This document shows positions 54,636-61,447 of a stretch of DNA of 61,447 bases, in pieces. Each line of letters begins with the position of its first letter. The stretch's first letter is position 1. The position numbers were made by a program, and so were the translations under genes. This DNA is from Nitratireductor sp. (GTDB taxonomy: Bacteria > Pseudomonadota > Alphaproteobacteria > Rhizobiales > Rhizobiaceae): NCBI GenBank assembly GCA_020441665.1, contig JAGRLT010000098.1, positions 1-61,447 on the forward strand, given 5' to 3'. The notes under the pieces were generated by a model. That model was not told the origin of the DNA, made no database searches, and saw nothing but the letters and a program-made list of their open reading frames with translations.

Positions 54636-54953
54636 AAGATTTCGCGAGGCGGCGCCGCCGCCCCGTGGGTGCCGGTGGATTACGGCGTCCGCATATTGAA
54701 GTCAAGCGCCGAAAAACCGCCGTCCGATTTTTTTACCGAACGCCGCCATTTCCGACTTTCCGCGGCTCGCCCGATCGGCAAAATCCCGGCGATTGTTCGC
54801 CGCTTTTGCGGCGCCGACAGGCCCGAACGGGAAAGCCGGTGCAACTCTCCCGTTCAAATTACCGCCTTATCCCTTGCGTTGCGCCATTGGCTGGGCTAAC
54901 CCACGCCGGAATGTCTCTTGCCGTTTCGGCAATCGCACAAGGCAGCCCTCGTC
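54636..54953. other. Divergent promoter region of tRNA-Asp and nuoA
   Basis: 318 bases. It must contain the promoters of the tRNA pair and of the nuo operon. A T-rich tract lies at 54728-54735. No gene seen, and no promoter boxes can be assigned with confidence. Confidence 0.4.
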
Positions 54954-55319
54954 ATGGCGGAATTGCTCGCTTCCTATCTTCCGGTGATCATCTTTTTCGG
55001 TATTGCGCTGGTGATCGGCATCGCGCTTGCGGTGGCTCCGTTCGTCGTCGCCTACAAGGCACCGGACTCGGAAAAGCTCTCCGCCTATGAATGCGGCTTC
55101 AACGCCTTCGACGATGCGCGGATGAAGTTCGATGTGCGCTATTATCTCGTCGCCATCCTGTTCATCATCTTCGATCTCGAAGTGGCGTTCCTGTTTCCCT
55201 GGGCGGCGAGTTTCGGCGATCTTGGCTGGTTCGGTTTCTGGTCGATGATGGTGTTCCTCGGCGTGCTCACCATCGGCTTTGTCTATGAATGGAAGAAGGG
55301 CGCGCTGGAATGGGATTGA
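54954..55319 (+). CDS. nuoA: NADH-quinone oxidoreductase subunit A
   Basis: 121 residues with three transmembrane helices. The conserved loop [22 protein letters not shown], which sits at the quinone-site entrance of complex I, is present. The start at 54954 fits other NuoA proteins; the ribosome binding site AAGGCA is weak. It opens the nuo operon, and nuoB follows after 48 bases. Confidence 0.96.
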   Translation: MAELLASYLPVIIFFGIALVIGIALAVAPFVVAYKAPDSEKLSAYECGFNAFDDARMKFDVRYYLVAILFIIFDLEVAFLFPWAASFGDLGWFGFWSMMVFLGVLTIGFVYEWKKGALEWD

Positions 55320-55367
55320 TCCTTTCCTCGGCATCCGTTTTCCCGGTGATCTTGCAGGTCTATCAAC

Positions 55368-55943
55368 ATGCGTGACGGTTCAACGACGCTCATAGCTCCG
55401 CAGCCAAGGGGGATCGTCGATCCCGCCACCGGCAAGCCTGTCGGCAGCGACGACGCATTCTTCGGCGAGATCAACAACGAGCTCGCCGACAAGGGCTTCA
55501 TCGTCACCTCGACACAGGACCTGATCACCTGGGCGCGCACCGGCTCGCTGATGTGGATGACGTTTGGCCTGGCCTGCTGCGCCGTCGAGATGATGCAGAT
55601 GTCGATGCCGCGCTATGATTCCGAGCGGTTCGGATTCGCCCCGCGCGCCTCACCCCGCCAGTCGGACGTGATGATCGTCGCCGGCACGCTGACCAACAAG
55701 ATGGCGCCGGCCCTGCGCAAGGTCTACGACCAGATGCCCGAGCCGCGCTACGTCATCTCCATGGGGTCGTGCGCCAATGGCGGCGGCTACTATCACTATT
55801 CCTATTCGGTGGTACGCGGCTGCGACCGCGTCGTGCCGGTCGACATCTATGTCCCCGGCTGTCCGCCCACCGCCGAGGCGCTGCTCTACGGCGTGATGCT
55901 GCTGCAAAAGAAGATCCGCCGCACCGGCACGATCGAGCGCTGA
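55368..55943 (+). CDS. nuoB: NADH-quinone oxidoreductase subunit B
   Basis: 191 residues. NuoB holds cluster N2, the terminal iron-sulfur centre that reduces quinone. Its cysteines are in [10 protein letters not shown] (the tandem pair), [10 protein letters not shown] and [11 protein letters not shown]. The alphaproteobacterial N-terminal extension (about 30 residues) is present. nuoC begins 22 bases later. Confidence 0.97.
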   Translation: MRDGSTTLIAPQPRGIVDPATGKPVGSDDAFFGEINNELADKGFIVTSTQDLITWARTGSLMWMTFGLACCAVEMMQMSMPRYDSERFGFAPRASPRQSDVMIVAGTLTNKMAPALRKVYDQMPEPRYVISMGSCANGGGYYHYSYSVVRGCDRVVPVDIYVPGCPPTAEALLYGVMLLQKKIRRTGTIER

Positions 55944-55965
55944 GAAACAAGGCTGGGGGATCCAA

Positions 55966-55999
55966 ATGGCAATCAGGCCCGCAATCAGGCCCGCAATCA
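55966..55999. repeat. 12-bp tandem repeat at the nuoC start
   Basis: GCAATCAGGCCC repeats at 55969-55980 and 55981-55992, with a partial third GCAATCAGG (55993-56001). It encodes the AIRP repeat of NuoC. Confidence 0.85.
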
Positions 56000-56601
56000 G
56001 GGATGAGGCGCTCAACGAACTGGCCGAGGTGATCGAGGCCGGTGTCGGCGACAAGATCCTTTCCATGGACTATGCCTATGGCGAGCTGACGGTCCACGCA
56101 AAGCGCGAGACGATCGTCGAGCTGATGCGTTTCCTCAAGAATGACAGCCAGACCCTGTTCTGGAACATCATCGACCTGTGCGGTGTCGATTATCCCGAGC
56201 GCGCCGAGCGGTTCGACGTCGTCTACCACCTGCTGTCGCCGCGGCTCAACGCCCGCCTCAGGGTCAAGGTGACGACCGACGAGGAGACCCCGGTCGCCTC
56301 GATTACGGAAATCTTTCCCGGCGCCAACTGGTTCGAACGCGAAGCCTGGGACATGTACGGCATCCTGTTTACCGGCCATCCCGATCTGCGCCGGCTGTTG
56401 ACCGATTACGGTTTCGAGGGCCATCCGCTGCGCAAGGATTTCCCGCTGACGGGCTATGTCGAGGTGCGCTACGACGACGCGTTGAAGCGCGTCGTCTACG
56501 AGCCGGTCAGATTGCGCCAGGAATTCCGCGATTTCGATTTCGAAAGTCCCTGGGAGGGGACGGATTATGTGCTGCCGGGGGATGAGAAGGCGGCAGGCTA
56601 G
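55966..56601 (+). CDS. nuoC: NADH-quinone oxidoreductase subunit C
   Basis: 211 residues, the 30-kDa subunit of complex I, with signature [31 protein letters not shown] (in parts) and [17 protein letters not shown]. The N-terminus contains a short amino-acid repeat [11 protein letters not shown] produced by a 12-base DNA repeat. Its stop codon is followed directly by heptamer-like repeats, the left flank of the inserted four-helix gene. nuoD, the usual neighbour, is 500 bases away because of this insertion. Confidence 0.96.
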   Translation: MAIRPAIRPAIRDEALNELAEVIEAGVGDKILSMDYAYGELTVHAKRETIVELMRFLKNDSQTLFWNIIDLCGVDYPERAERFDVVYHLLSPRLNARLRVKVTTDEETPVASITEIFPGANWFEREAWDMYGILFTGHPDLRRLLTDYGFEGHPLRKDFPLTGYVEVRYDDALKRVVYEPVRLRQEFRDFDFESPWEGTDYVLPGDEKAAG

Positions 56602-56660
56602 AGTGTGATTAGTGAAGTAGTGAATGGAAGCGAATAGGGAGTAGTGAGTAGCGAATAGGG
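56602..56660. repeat. Left flank heptamer repeats of the inserted gene
   Basis: Degenerate 7-base repeats (GTGAATG, GCGAATA, GGGAGTA, GTGAGTA, GCGAATA). AGCGAATAGGG occurs at 56629-56639 and 56650-56660. AGTAGCGAATAG (56647-56658) is the exact reverse complement of 57064-57075 on the other side. Confidence 0.85.
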
Positions 56661-56668
56661 GAAGGGCC

Positions 56669-57037
56669 GTGGCAATCAATTCCTATCGGGATTTGAAAGT
56701 GTGGCAGGCATCGATGGAGTTGGCGGTGGCGTGTTACAAAGTCACAGGGACCTTCCCGAAAAGCGAATTGTATGGACTGGTCGGCCAGATCCGGCGGGCT
56801 GCCGCCTCGATCGCCGCCAACATCGCCGAAGGCCACGGACGCGAGAATACCGGTGCCTTCATACAATTTTGCAGGATCGCTCAGGGCTCTCTGAAGGAAT
56901 TGGAAACCCATCTGATGCTTGCCCGCCGGCTCGACTATCTTGATGGGGACATGGAAAGGGGCCTGCTCGGACAGGCCGAAGAGATTGGGAAGATGATCAG
57001 GGCAATGATCAGACGGCTGCAGGAGAAGGCGCGGTGA
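56669..57037 (+). CDS. Four-helix bundle protein (23S rRNA IVS-type) inside the nuo operon
   Basis: 122 residues of the four-helix bundle family (S23, the 23S rRNA intervening-sequence protein): [22 protein letters not shown], then [30 protein letters not shown], then helices to [12 protein letters not shown]. In Leptospira and Coxiella the homologous genes lie inside intervening sequences that RNase III cuts out of 23S rRNA. Here the gene lies between nuoC and nuoD and is enclosed by inverted heptamer repeats. Start GTG at 56669, with GGGGAAGGG upstream. The function is unknown. Confidence 0.9.
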   Translation: MAINSYRDLKVWQASMELAVACYKVTGTFPKSELYGLVGQIRRAAASIAANIAEGHGRENTGAFIQFCRIAQGSLKELETHLMLARRLDYLDGDMERGLLGQAEEIGKMIRAMIRRLQEKAR

Positions 57038-57049
57038 AACCCACGATCG

Positions 57050-57075
57050 CTATTCGCTATTCGCTATTCGCTACT
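57050..57075. repeat. Right flank heptamer repeats of the inserted gene
   Basis: Three exact tandem copies of CTATTCG starting at 57050, 57057 and 57064, then CTACT. CTATTCGCTACT (57064-57075) is the reverse complement of the left flank at 56647-56658. The nuoD ribosome binding site (GGAGG) follows at about 57091. Confidence 0.9.
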
Positions 57076-57101
57076 GGCCGTCATTGCGCCGGAGGCGCAT
57101 C

Positions 57102-58292
57102 ATGAACGAACATACCGTCCGCAACTTTAACATTAACTTCGGGCCACAACACCCTGCGGCACATGGCGTGTTACGTCTGGTGCTGGAGCTCGATGGCGAG
57201 GTGGTCGAGCGCGTCGACCCGCATATCGGCCTGTTGCATCGCGGCACGGAAAAGCTGATCGAGTACAAGACCTATCTGCAGGCCGTGCCCTATTTCGATC
57301 GGCTCGACTACGTTGCGCCGATGAACCAGGAACACGCCTTTGCGCTCGCCGTCGAGCGGCTGCTCGGCATCGAGGTGCCGCGCCGCGGGCAACTGATCCG
57401 GGTGCTCTATTCCGAGATCGGCCGCATCCTGTCGCATCTCCTCAATGTGACGACCCAGGCGCTCGATGTCGGTGCGTTCACCCCCTCGCTGTGGGGCTTC
57501 GAAGAACGCGAGAAACTGATGGTCTTCTACGAGCGCGCCTGCGGTTCGCGCATGCATGCGGCCTATGTGCGGCCCGGCGGCGTGCATCAGGACCTGCCCC
57601 AGGCGCTGATCGATGACATCGGCACCTGGTGCGACGAATTCCCCAAACTTCTGGGTGATATCGAGAAGCTTCTGACGGGCAACCGCATCTTCAAGCAGCG
57701 CAATGTCGATATCGGCGTGATCTCGCTCGAGGATGCCTGGGAGTACGGATTTTCCGGCGTCATGGTGCGCGGCTCGGGCGCGGCCTGGGACCTGCGCAGG
57801 TCGCAGCCCTATGAGTGCTACGAGGAAATGGATTTCGACATTCCCGTCGGCAAGAATGGCGACTGTTACGATCGCTACCTGATCCGCGTCGAGGAAATGC
57901 ACCAGGCCTGTTCGATCATGAAGCAATGCGTCGAAAAGCTGAACGCGCCCGACGGCAAGGGCCCGGTCTCCCACACCGACAACAAGATCGTGCCGCCCAA
58001 GCGCGGCGAGATGAAGAAGTCGATGGAAGCGCTGATCCATCACTTCAAGCTCTATACCGAGGGCTATCACGTGCCGGCCGGCGAAGTGTATGCCGCCGTC
58101 GAGGCGCCCAAGGGCGAGTTCGGCGTCTACCTCGTCTCCGACGGCTCGAACCGGCCCTATCGCTGCAAGGTGCGGGCGCCGGGCTTCACCCATCTCGCCG
58201 GGCTGGATTACATGGGCAAGGGCCATCTGCTGGCGGATGTTTCCGCCATTCTGGGCTCGCTCGACATCGTGTTTGGGGAAGTAGACCGCTAA
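57102..58292 (+). CDS. nuoD: NADH-quinone oxidoreductase subunit D
   Basis: 396 residues, the 49-kDa subunit forming the quinone cavity with NuoB. Conserved segments: [20 protein letters not shown] near residue 12, [32 protein letters not shown], and the C-terminal DIVFGEVDR. The start at 57102 has GGAGG seven bases upstream. Its stop overlaps the nuoE start by one base (TAATG). Confidence 0.97.
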   Translation: MNEHTVRNFNINFGPQHPAAHGVLRLVLELDGEVVERVDPHIGLLHRGTEKLIEYKTYLQAVPYFDRLDYVAPMNQEHAFALAVERLLGIEVPRRGQLIRVLYSEIGRILSHLLNVTTQALDVGAFTPSLWGFEEREKLMVFYERACGSRMHAAYVRPGGVHQDLPQALIDDIGTWCDEFPKLLGDIEKLLTGNRIFKQRNVDIGVISLEDAWEYGFSGVMVRGSGAAWDLRRSQPYECYEEMDFDIPVGKNGDCYDRYLIRVEEMHQACSIMKQCVEKLNAPDGKGPVSHTDNKIVPPKRGEMKKSMEALIHHFKLYTEGYHVPAGEVYAAVEAPKGEFGVYLVSDGSNRPYRCKVRAPGFTHLAGLDYMGKGHLLADVSAILGSLDIVFGEVDR

Positions 58293-58981
58293 TGTCCGTC
58301 CGTCGTCTCGCAGAAGAAACCGTCCAGCCGAAGGATTTCGCCTTCAACAAGGCCAATGGCGCGCTGGCAAAGACCTGGATCGCGAAATATCCCGAAGGCC
58401 GACAGGCCTCTGCCGTCATTCCGCTCCTGATGATCGCCCAGGAGCAGGAAGGCTGGGTGACGCGCGCCTCGATCGAGCACGTCGCCGGGATGCTGTCCAT
58501 GCCCTATATCCGGGTGCTGGAAGTGGCGACCTTCTACACCCAGTTCATGCTCGCCCCGGTCGGCACGAGGGCGCATATCCAGGTCTGCGGCACCACGCCC
58601 TGCATGCTGCGCGGCTCCGAAGCGCTGATGGCGGTCTGCAAGCAGAAGATCCATCCCGAGCCGTTCCATACCAATAAGGACGGCACGCTGTCCTGGGAGG
58701 AGGTCGAGTGCCAGGGCGCCTGCGTCAACGCGCCGATGGTGATGATCTTCAAGGACGCCTATGAGGACCTGACGTCGGAGCGGCTCGCTGAAATCATCGA
58801 TGCCTTCGAGGCAGGTAAGGGGAGCACCGTCACGCCCGGCCCGCAGATCGATCGCATCCATTCTGCCCCCGAGGGCGGCTTGACCTCGCTGGCCGATGAA
58901 AAGATGGTCACCAAATCGGGAGGCCGCGCCAAAAAGACCGAGTCCAAGGGCAAGCGTAGCGGCAAAAAAGAGCCGAGGTGA
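58292..58981 (+). CDS. nuoE: NADH-quinone oxidoreductase subunit E
   Basis: 229 residues, the 24-kDa subunit with one [2Fe-2S] cluster. Its cysteines are in QVCGTTPCMLRGSEAL and VECQGACVNAPMV. The last 60 residues are a polar, lysine-rich extension beyond the classical domain, as seen in other rhizobial NuoE proteins. It overlaps nuoD by one base. The stop is six bases before the small coiled-coil gene. Confidence 0.96.
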   Translation: MSVRRLAEETVQPKDFAFNKANGALAKTWIAKYPEGRQASAVIPLLMIAQEQEGWVTRASIEHVAGMLSMPYIRVLEVATFYTQFMLAPVGTRAHIQVCGTTPCMLRGSEALMAVCKQKIHPEPFHTNKDGTLSWEEVECQGACVNAPMVMIFKDAYEDLTSERLAEIIDAFEAGKGSTVTPGPQIDRIHSAPEGGLTSLADEKMVTKSGGRAKKTESKGKRSGKKEPR

Positions 58982-58986
58982 GCGGG

Positions 58987-59241
58987 ATGGCTGAAGTGAC
59001 GAACGAACTGCTGTTGGAAGTCCTGAAACAGGTTCAGGGAAGGCTTGCCAATGTCGAAGATCGGTTGGGGGGCATTGATGGCCGGCTGCATTCGATTTCC
59101 GAGCAGGTTCGTGGCGTGTCGAATGAAGTTGGCGCGGCACACACCGATATCGCCAATATCTACGTAAGCCTCGGCAAGCTTGACCAAAGACTGACCAGAA
59201 TTGAACGTCGGCTCGATCTGACCGGCGAACCGGCGGAATAA
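58987..59241 (+). CDS. Small coiled-coil protein between nuoE and nuoF
   Basis: 84 residues. N-terminal MAEVTNELLLEVLKQVQGRLANVEDRL and C-terminal LDQRLTRIERRLDLTGEPAE enclose a coiled coil. It is a paralogue of the gene at 38712-38948. nuoF starts on the base after its stop codon, so the two are coupled. GAGG lies nine bases upstream; GTG at 58978 is another start. It is not a known complex I subunit. Confidence 0.7.
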   Translation: MAEVTNELLLEVLKQVQGRLANVEDRLGGIDGRLHSISEQVRGVSNEVGAAHTDIANIYVSLGKLDQRLTRIERRLDLTGEPAE

Positions 59242-60564
59242 ATGATGCTTCACGACAAAGACCGCATCTTCACCAACATCTACGGCACGTTCGACAAGTC
59301 GCTTGCCGGTGCGATGGCGCGCGGCCATTGGGACGGCACCAAGACGCTGATCGACAAGGGCGCCGACTGGATCATCAACGAGATCAAGGCCTCGGGCCTG
59401 CGCGGGCGCGGCGGGGCAGGCTTCCCGACCGGGCTCAAATGGTCGTTCATGCCGAAACAGTCCGACGGCCGCCCATCCTACCTCGTCATCAATGCCGATG
59501 AGTCCGAACCTGGCACCTGCAAGGACCGGGACATCATGCGGCATGATCCGCACACGCTGATCGAGGGCTGCCTGATCGCCTCCTTCGCGATGAATGCCCA
59601 TGTCTGCTACATCTACATTCGCGGCGAATACATGCGCGAGCGCGAGGCGCTGCAGGCGGCGATCGACGAATGCTATGACGCCGGCCTGATCGGCAAGAAG
59701 AACAAGCATGGCTGGCCGTTCGACCTCTACCTGCATCACGGCGCCGGCGCCTATATCTGCGGCGAGGAAACGGCGCTGCTCGAATCGCTCGAGGGCAAGA
59801 AGGGCCAGCCGCGCCTCAAGCCGCCCTTTCCCGCCAATGTCGGTCTCTATGGCTGCCCGACCACGGTCAACAACGTCGAATCGATTGCCGTGGCGCCGAC
59901 CATCCTGCGCCGGGGCGCCGGCTGGTTTTCCTCCTTCGGGGCGGAAAACAACAAGGGCACCAAGCTGTTCTGCATCTCCGGCCACGTCAACAGGCCCTGT
60001 ACCGTCGAAGAGGCGATGTCGATCCCGTTCCGCGAACTGATCGACCGCCATTGCGGCGGCATCAGAGGCGGCTGGGACAATCTGAAAGCCGTCATTCCGG
60101 GCGGCTCGTCCGTGCCCTGCGTGCCGGCCGAGCAGATCATCGATGCGCCGATGGATTTCGACACGCTGCGCGGTCTGCAATCGGGCCTCGGCACGGCGGC
60201 GGTGATCGTCATGGACAAGTCGACCGACATGATCAAGGCGATCCAGCGGCTGGCCTATTTCTACAAGCATGAAAGCTGCGGCCAGTGTACGCCCTGCCGC
60301 GAGGGCACGGGCTGGATGTGGCGGGTTCTGACCCGCATGGTCGAGGGCAGGGCGCAGAAGCGCGAAATCGACATGCTGCTCGATGTTTCCAAGCAGGTCG
60401 AGGGCCACACGATCTGTGCGCTTGGCGATGCGGCGGCCTGGCCGGTGCAGGGTCTCATCCGCCATTTCCGCCACGAGATCGAAGCGCGCATCGACGAATT
60501 TTCCCGCAATGCCGACGCCCATGGCGCGGTGAGCGAAAGACGCGTCATGGAGGCGGCGGAATAG
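59242..60564 (+). CDS. nuoF: NADH-quinone oxidoreductase subunit F
   Basis: 440 residues, the 51-kDa NADH-oxidising subunit. The FMN and NADH sites are in [16 protein letters not shown] and [20 protein letters not shown]. The N3 cluster cysteines are in [15 protein letters not shown] (about residue 355) plus the later HTICALGD. The start directly follows the coiled-coil gene. The DUF3291 gene begins 3 bases after its stop. Confidence 0.97.
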   Translation: MMLHDKDRIFTNIYGTFDKSLAGAMARGHWDGTKTLIDKGADWIINEIKASGLRGRGGAGFPTGLKWSFMPKQSDGRPSYLVINADESEPGTCKDRDIMRHDPHTLIEGCLIASFAMNAHVCYIYIRGEYMREREALQAAIDECYDAGLIGKKNKHGWPFDLYLHHGAGAYICGEETALLESLEGKKGQPRLKPPFPANVGLYGCPTTVNNVESIAVAPTILRRGAGWFSSFGAENNKGTKLFCISGHVNRPCTVEEAMSIPFRELIDRHCGGIRGGWDNLKAVIPGGSSVPCVPAEQIIDAPMDFDTLRGLQSGLGTAAVIVMDKSTDMIKAIQRLAYFYKHESCGQCTPCREGTGWMWRVLTRMVEGRAQKREIDMLLDVSKQVEGHTICALGDAAAWPVQGLIRHFRHEIEARIDEFSRNADAHGAVSERRVMEAAE

Positions 60565-60566
60565 CG

Positions 60567-61031
60567 ATGCACCTCGCCGAGCTCAACATTTCAAAGTGGA
60601 AGATCGATCCCGCCACCGATCCGGTGGCGCGCGCGTTCACGGACAATATCGAGCGCATCAACGCGCTGGCCGAACGCACCGACGGTTTCATCTGGCGGCT
60701 GAAGGACGAGAACCGCGACGCATACGGTCATACCCCGATCGGCGGGCCGCTGGCGCTTGTCACGCTGTCGGTCTGGGAAGACGCGCACAAGCTGGAGCAT
60801 TTCGTCTGGAACACGGTTCACAAACGGATTTACCAGCAGAAAAGCAAATGGTTCGAGATCATGGACAGCCACCATTTCGCGATGTGGTGGGTGGAGGAAG
60901 GACGCCGGCCGACGCTTGAAGAGGCCAAGCAGCGGCTCGATCATCTCGACGAACATGGCGACAGCGACTTTGCCTTTGGCTGGTCGCATCTGCCGCATGT
61001 CAAGCTCTGGCAGCAGCAGCGCTGCGCCTAG
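60567..61031 (+). CDS. DUF3291 domain protein in the nuo operon
   Basis: 154 residues of the DUF3291 family: MHLAELNISKWKIDP, then FTDNIERINALAERTDGFIWRL, then VWEDAHKLEHFVWNTVHKRIY and HFAMWWVEEGRRPTLEEA. The fold is a dimeric alpha/beta barrel like antibiotic-biosynthesis monooxygenases. Such proteins are of unknown function and not complex I subunits. It sits between nuoF (3-base gap) and nuoG (27-base gap), so it is transcribed with the operon. Confidence 0.85.
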   Translation: MHLAELNISKWKIDPATDPVARAFTDNIERINALAERTDGFIWRLKDENRDAYGHTPIGGPLALVTLSVWEDAHKLEHFVWNTVHKRIYQQKSKWFEIMDSHHFAMWWVEEGRRPTLEEAKQRLDHLDEHGDSDFAFGWSHLPHVKLWQQQRCA

Positions 61032-61058
61032 ACAGGAAAACGGACTGAAAGAGACACG

Positions 61059-61447
61059 ATGGCAAAGCTGATCATCGACGGCAAGGAAACCGAGGTTCCC
61101 GATCACTACACGGTCTTGCAGGCCTGTGAGGAAGCGGGCGCGGAAGTGCCGCGTTTCTGCTTTCACGAGCGGCTGTCGATCGCCGGCAATTGCCGCATGT
61201 GCCTGGTCGAGGTGAAGGGCGGGCCGCCCAAGCCCCAGGCATCCTGTGCGCTTGGCGTGCGCGACCTGCGCCCCGGCCCGAACGGCGAGCCGCCGGTCGT
61301 CTCGACCAAGTCGCCGATGGTCAAGAAGGCGCGCGAAGGGGTGATGGAATTCCTGCTGATCAACCATCCGCTCGATTGCCCGATCTGCGATCAGGGCGGC
61401 GAATGCGACCTGCAGGACCAGGCCATGGCCTATGGCATCGACAAGAA
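61059..61447 (+). CDS. nuoG: NADH-quinone oxidoreductase subunit G (partial, cut by window end)
   Basis: 129 codons before the window ends. The first [2Fe-2S] ligands are in [21 protein letters not shown] (in parts), and further ligands in [25 protein letters not shown]. That is the N-terminal ferredoxin-like part of the 75-kDa subunit. The start at 61059 gives [15 protein letters not shown]. Gene continues past the edge. Confidence 0.96.
   Translation, partial: MAKLIIDGKETEVPDHYTVLQACEEAGAEVPRFCFHERLSIAGNCRMCLVEVKGGPPKPQASCALGVRDLRPGPNGEPPVVSTKSPMVKKAREGVMEFLLINHPLDCPICDQGGECDLQDQAMAYGIDK

Noticed and set aside
54130..54899. Coding frames across the tRNA-Val/tRNA-Asp region
   Set aside because: They read through two well-formed tRNA genes on the opposite strand.
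56602..57101. CRISPR-like array or IS ends around the four-helix gene
   Set aside because: Units are only seven bases long without spacers, and no transposase or target-site duplication is seen; the repeats are better described as heptamer flanks of an intervening-sequence-like insertion.

Overview
The window is a chromosomal stretch of a GC-rich alphaproteobacterium, most likely of the order Hyphomicrobiales (Rhizobiaceae or Phyllobacteriaceae-like). The reasons are an ExoR-type Sel1-repeat protein, a tandem cold-shock-domain protein, a fused SecDF, the zeta-type F1-ATPase inhibitor (DUF1476), split purS/purQ/purL, a DUF1127 protein, CtrA-like boxes and an nuo operon interrupted by small extra genes. 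Genus cannot be fixed from the sequence alone. No phage, IS element, CRISPR array or replication origin was seen; most of the window is conserved core genome.

Layout. 1-5.7 kb: a FadL-type outer membrane porin, a SAM methyltransferase, an ExoR-like regulator, a duplicated-repeat hypothetical, lipB and tRNA-Leu(GAG). 5.8-14.9 kb: a LysM-fused 5'-nucleotidase, a lone HerA-like ATPase, MgtE, a MerR regulator, several small membrane or acyltransferase genes, a 44-residue membrane peptide and a rhodanese. 14.9-18.8 kb: an M15-type lipoprotein, a double cold-shock protein and an orphan ABC ATPase. 19-31 kb: the envelope and secretion block tatABC-serS-surE-pcm-GNAT-nlpD-like, then a DUF815 ATPase on the other strand, then yajC-secDF followed by an Mth938/NDUFAF3-like gene and a phytoene-synthase/NDUFAF6-like gene. 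31-43.5 kb: an LRAT-like lipoprotein, grxD, a 46-residue membrane protein, bolA, and the purine genes purL, purQ, purS, purC and purB mixed with a MocR regulator, DUF1127, ATPase zeta, a serine hydrolase and an Excalibur protein. 43.6-47.8 kb: DUF2259 protein, P1/S58 peptidase, periplasmic binding protein, Gfa-like protein and flavin reductase. 47.9-52.8 kb: a CO-dehydrogenase-type molybdoenzyme maturation cluster (MoxR, VWA CoxE, CoxI, XdhC, fused MoCF-MobA) without structural subunits. 52.8-54.6 kb: hisI, folE, tRNA-Val(TAC) and tRNA-Asp(GTC). 54.9 kb to the end: nuoA-B-C-[four-helix-bundle gene]-D-E-[coiled-coil gene]-F-[DUF3291 gene]-G, with nuoG cut by the window edge.

Most notable observations. 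(1) A four-helix-bundle gene sits between nuoC and nuoD, enclosed by heptamer repeats whose two sides are exact reverse complements over 12 bases. It looks like a 23S rRNA intervening sequence transplanted into a protein-coding operon. (2) A family of small coiled-coil proteins has one member coupled to purQ and another between nuoE and nuoF. (3) Homologues of two mitochondrial complex I assembly factors are translationally coupled behind secDF, in a window that also carries nuo. (4) A lipoprotein ends in an LRAT-like cysteine/histidine domain. (5) Three direct repeats in the MocR/DUF1127 intergenic region read like a MocR operator. (6) A perfect CtrA box lies at 16347-16362.
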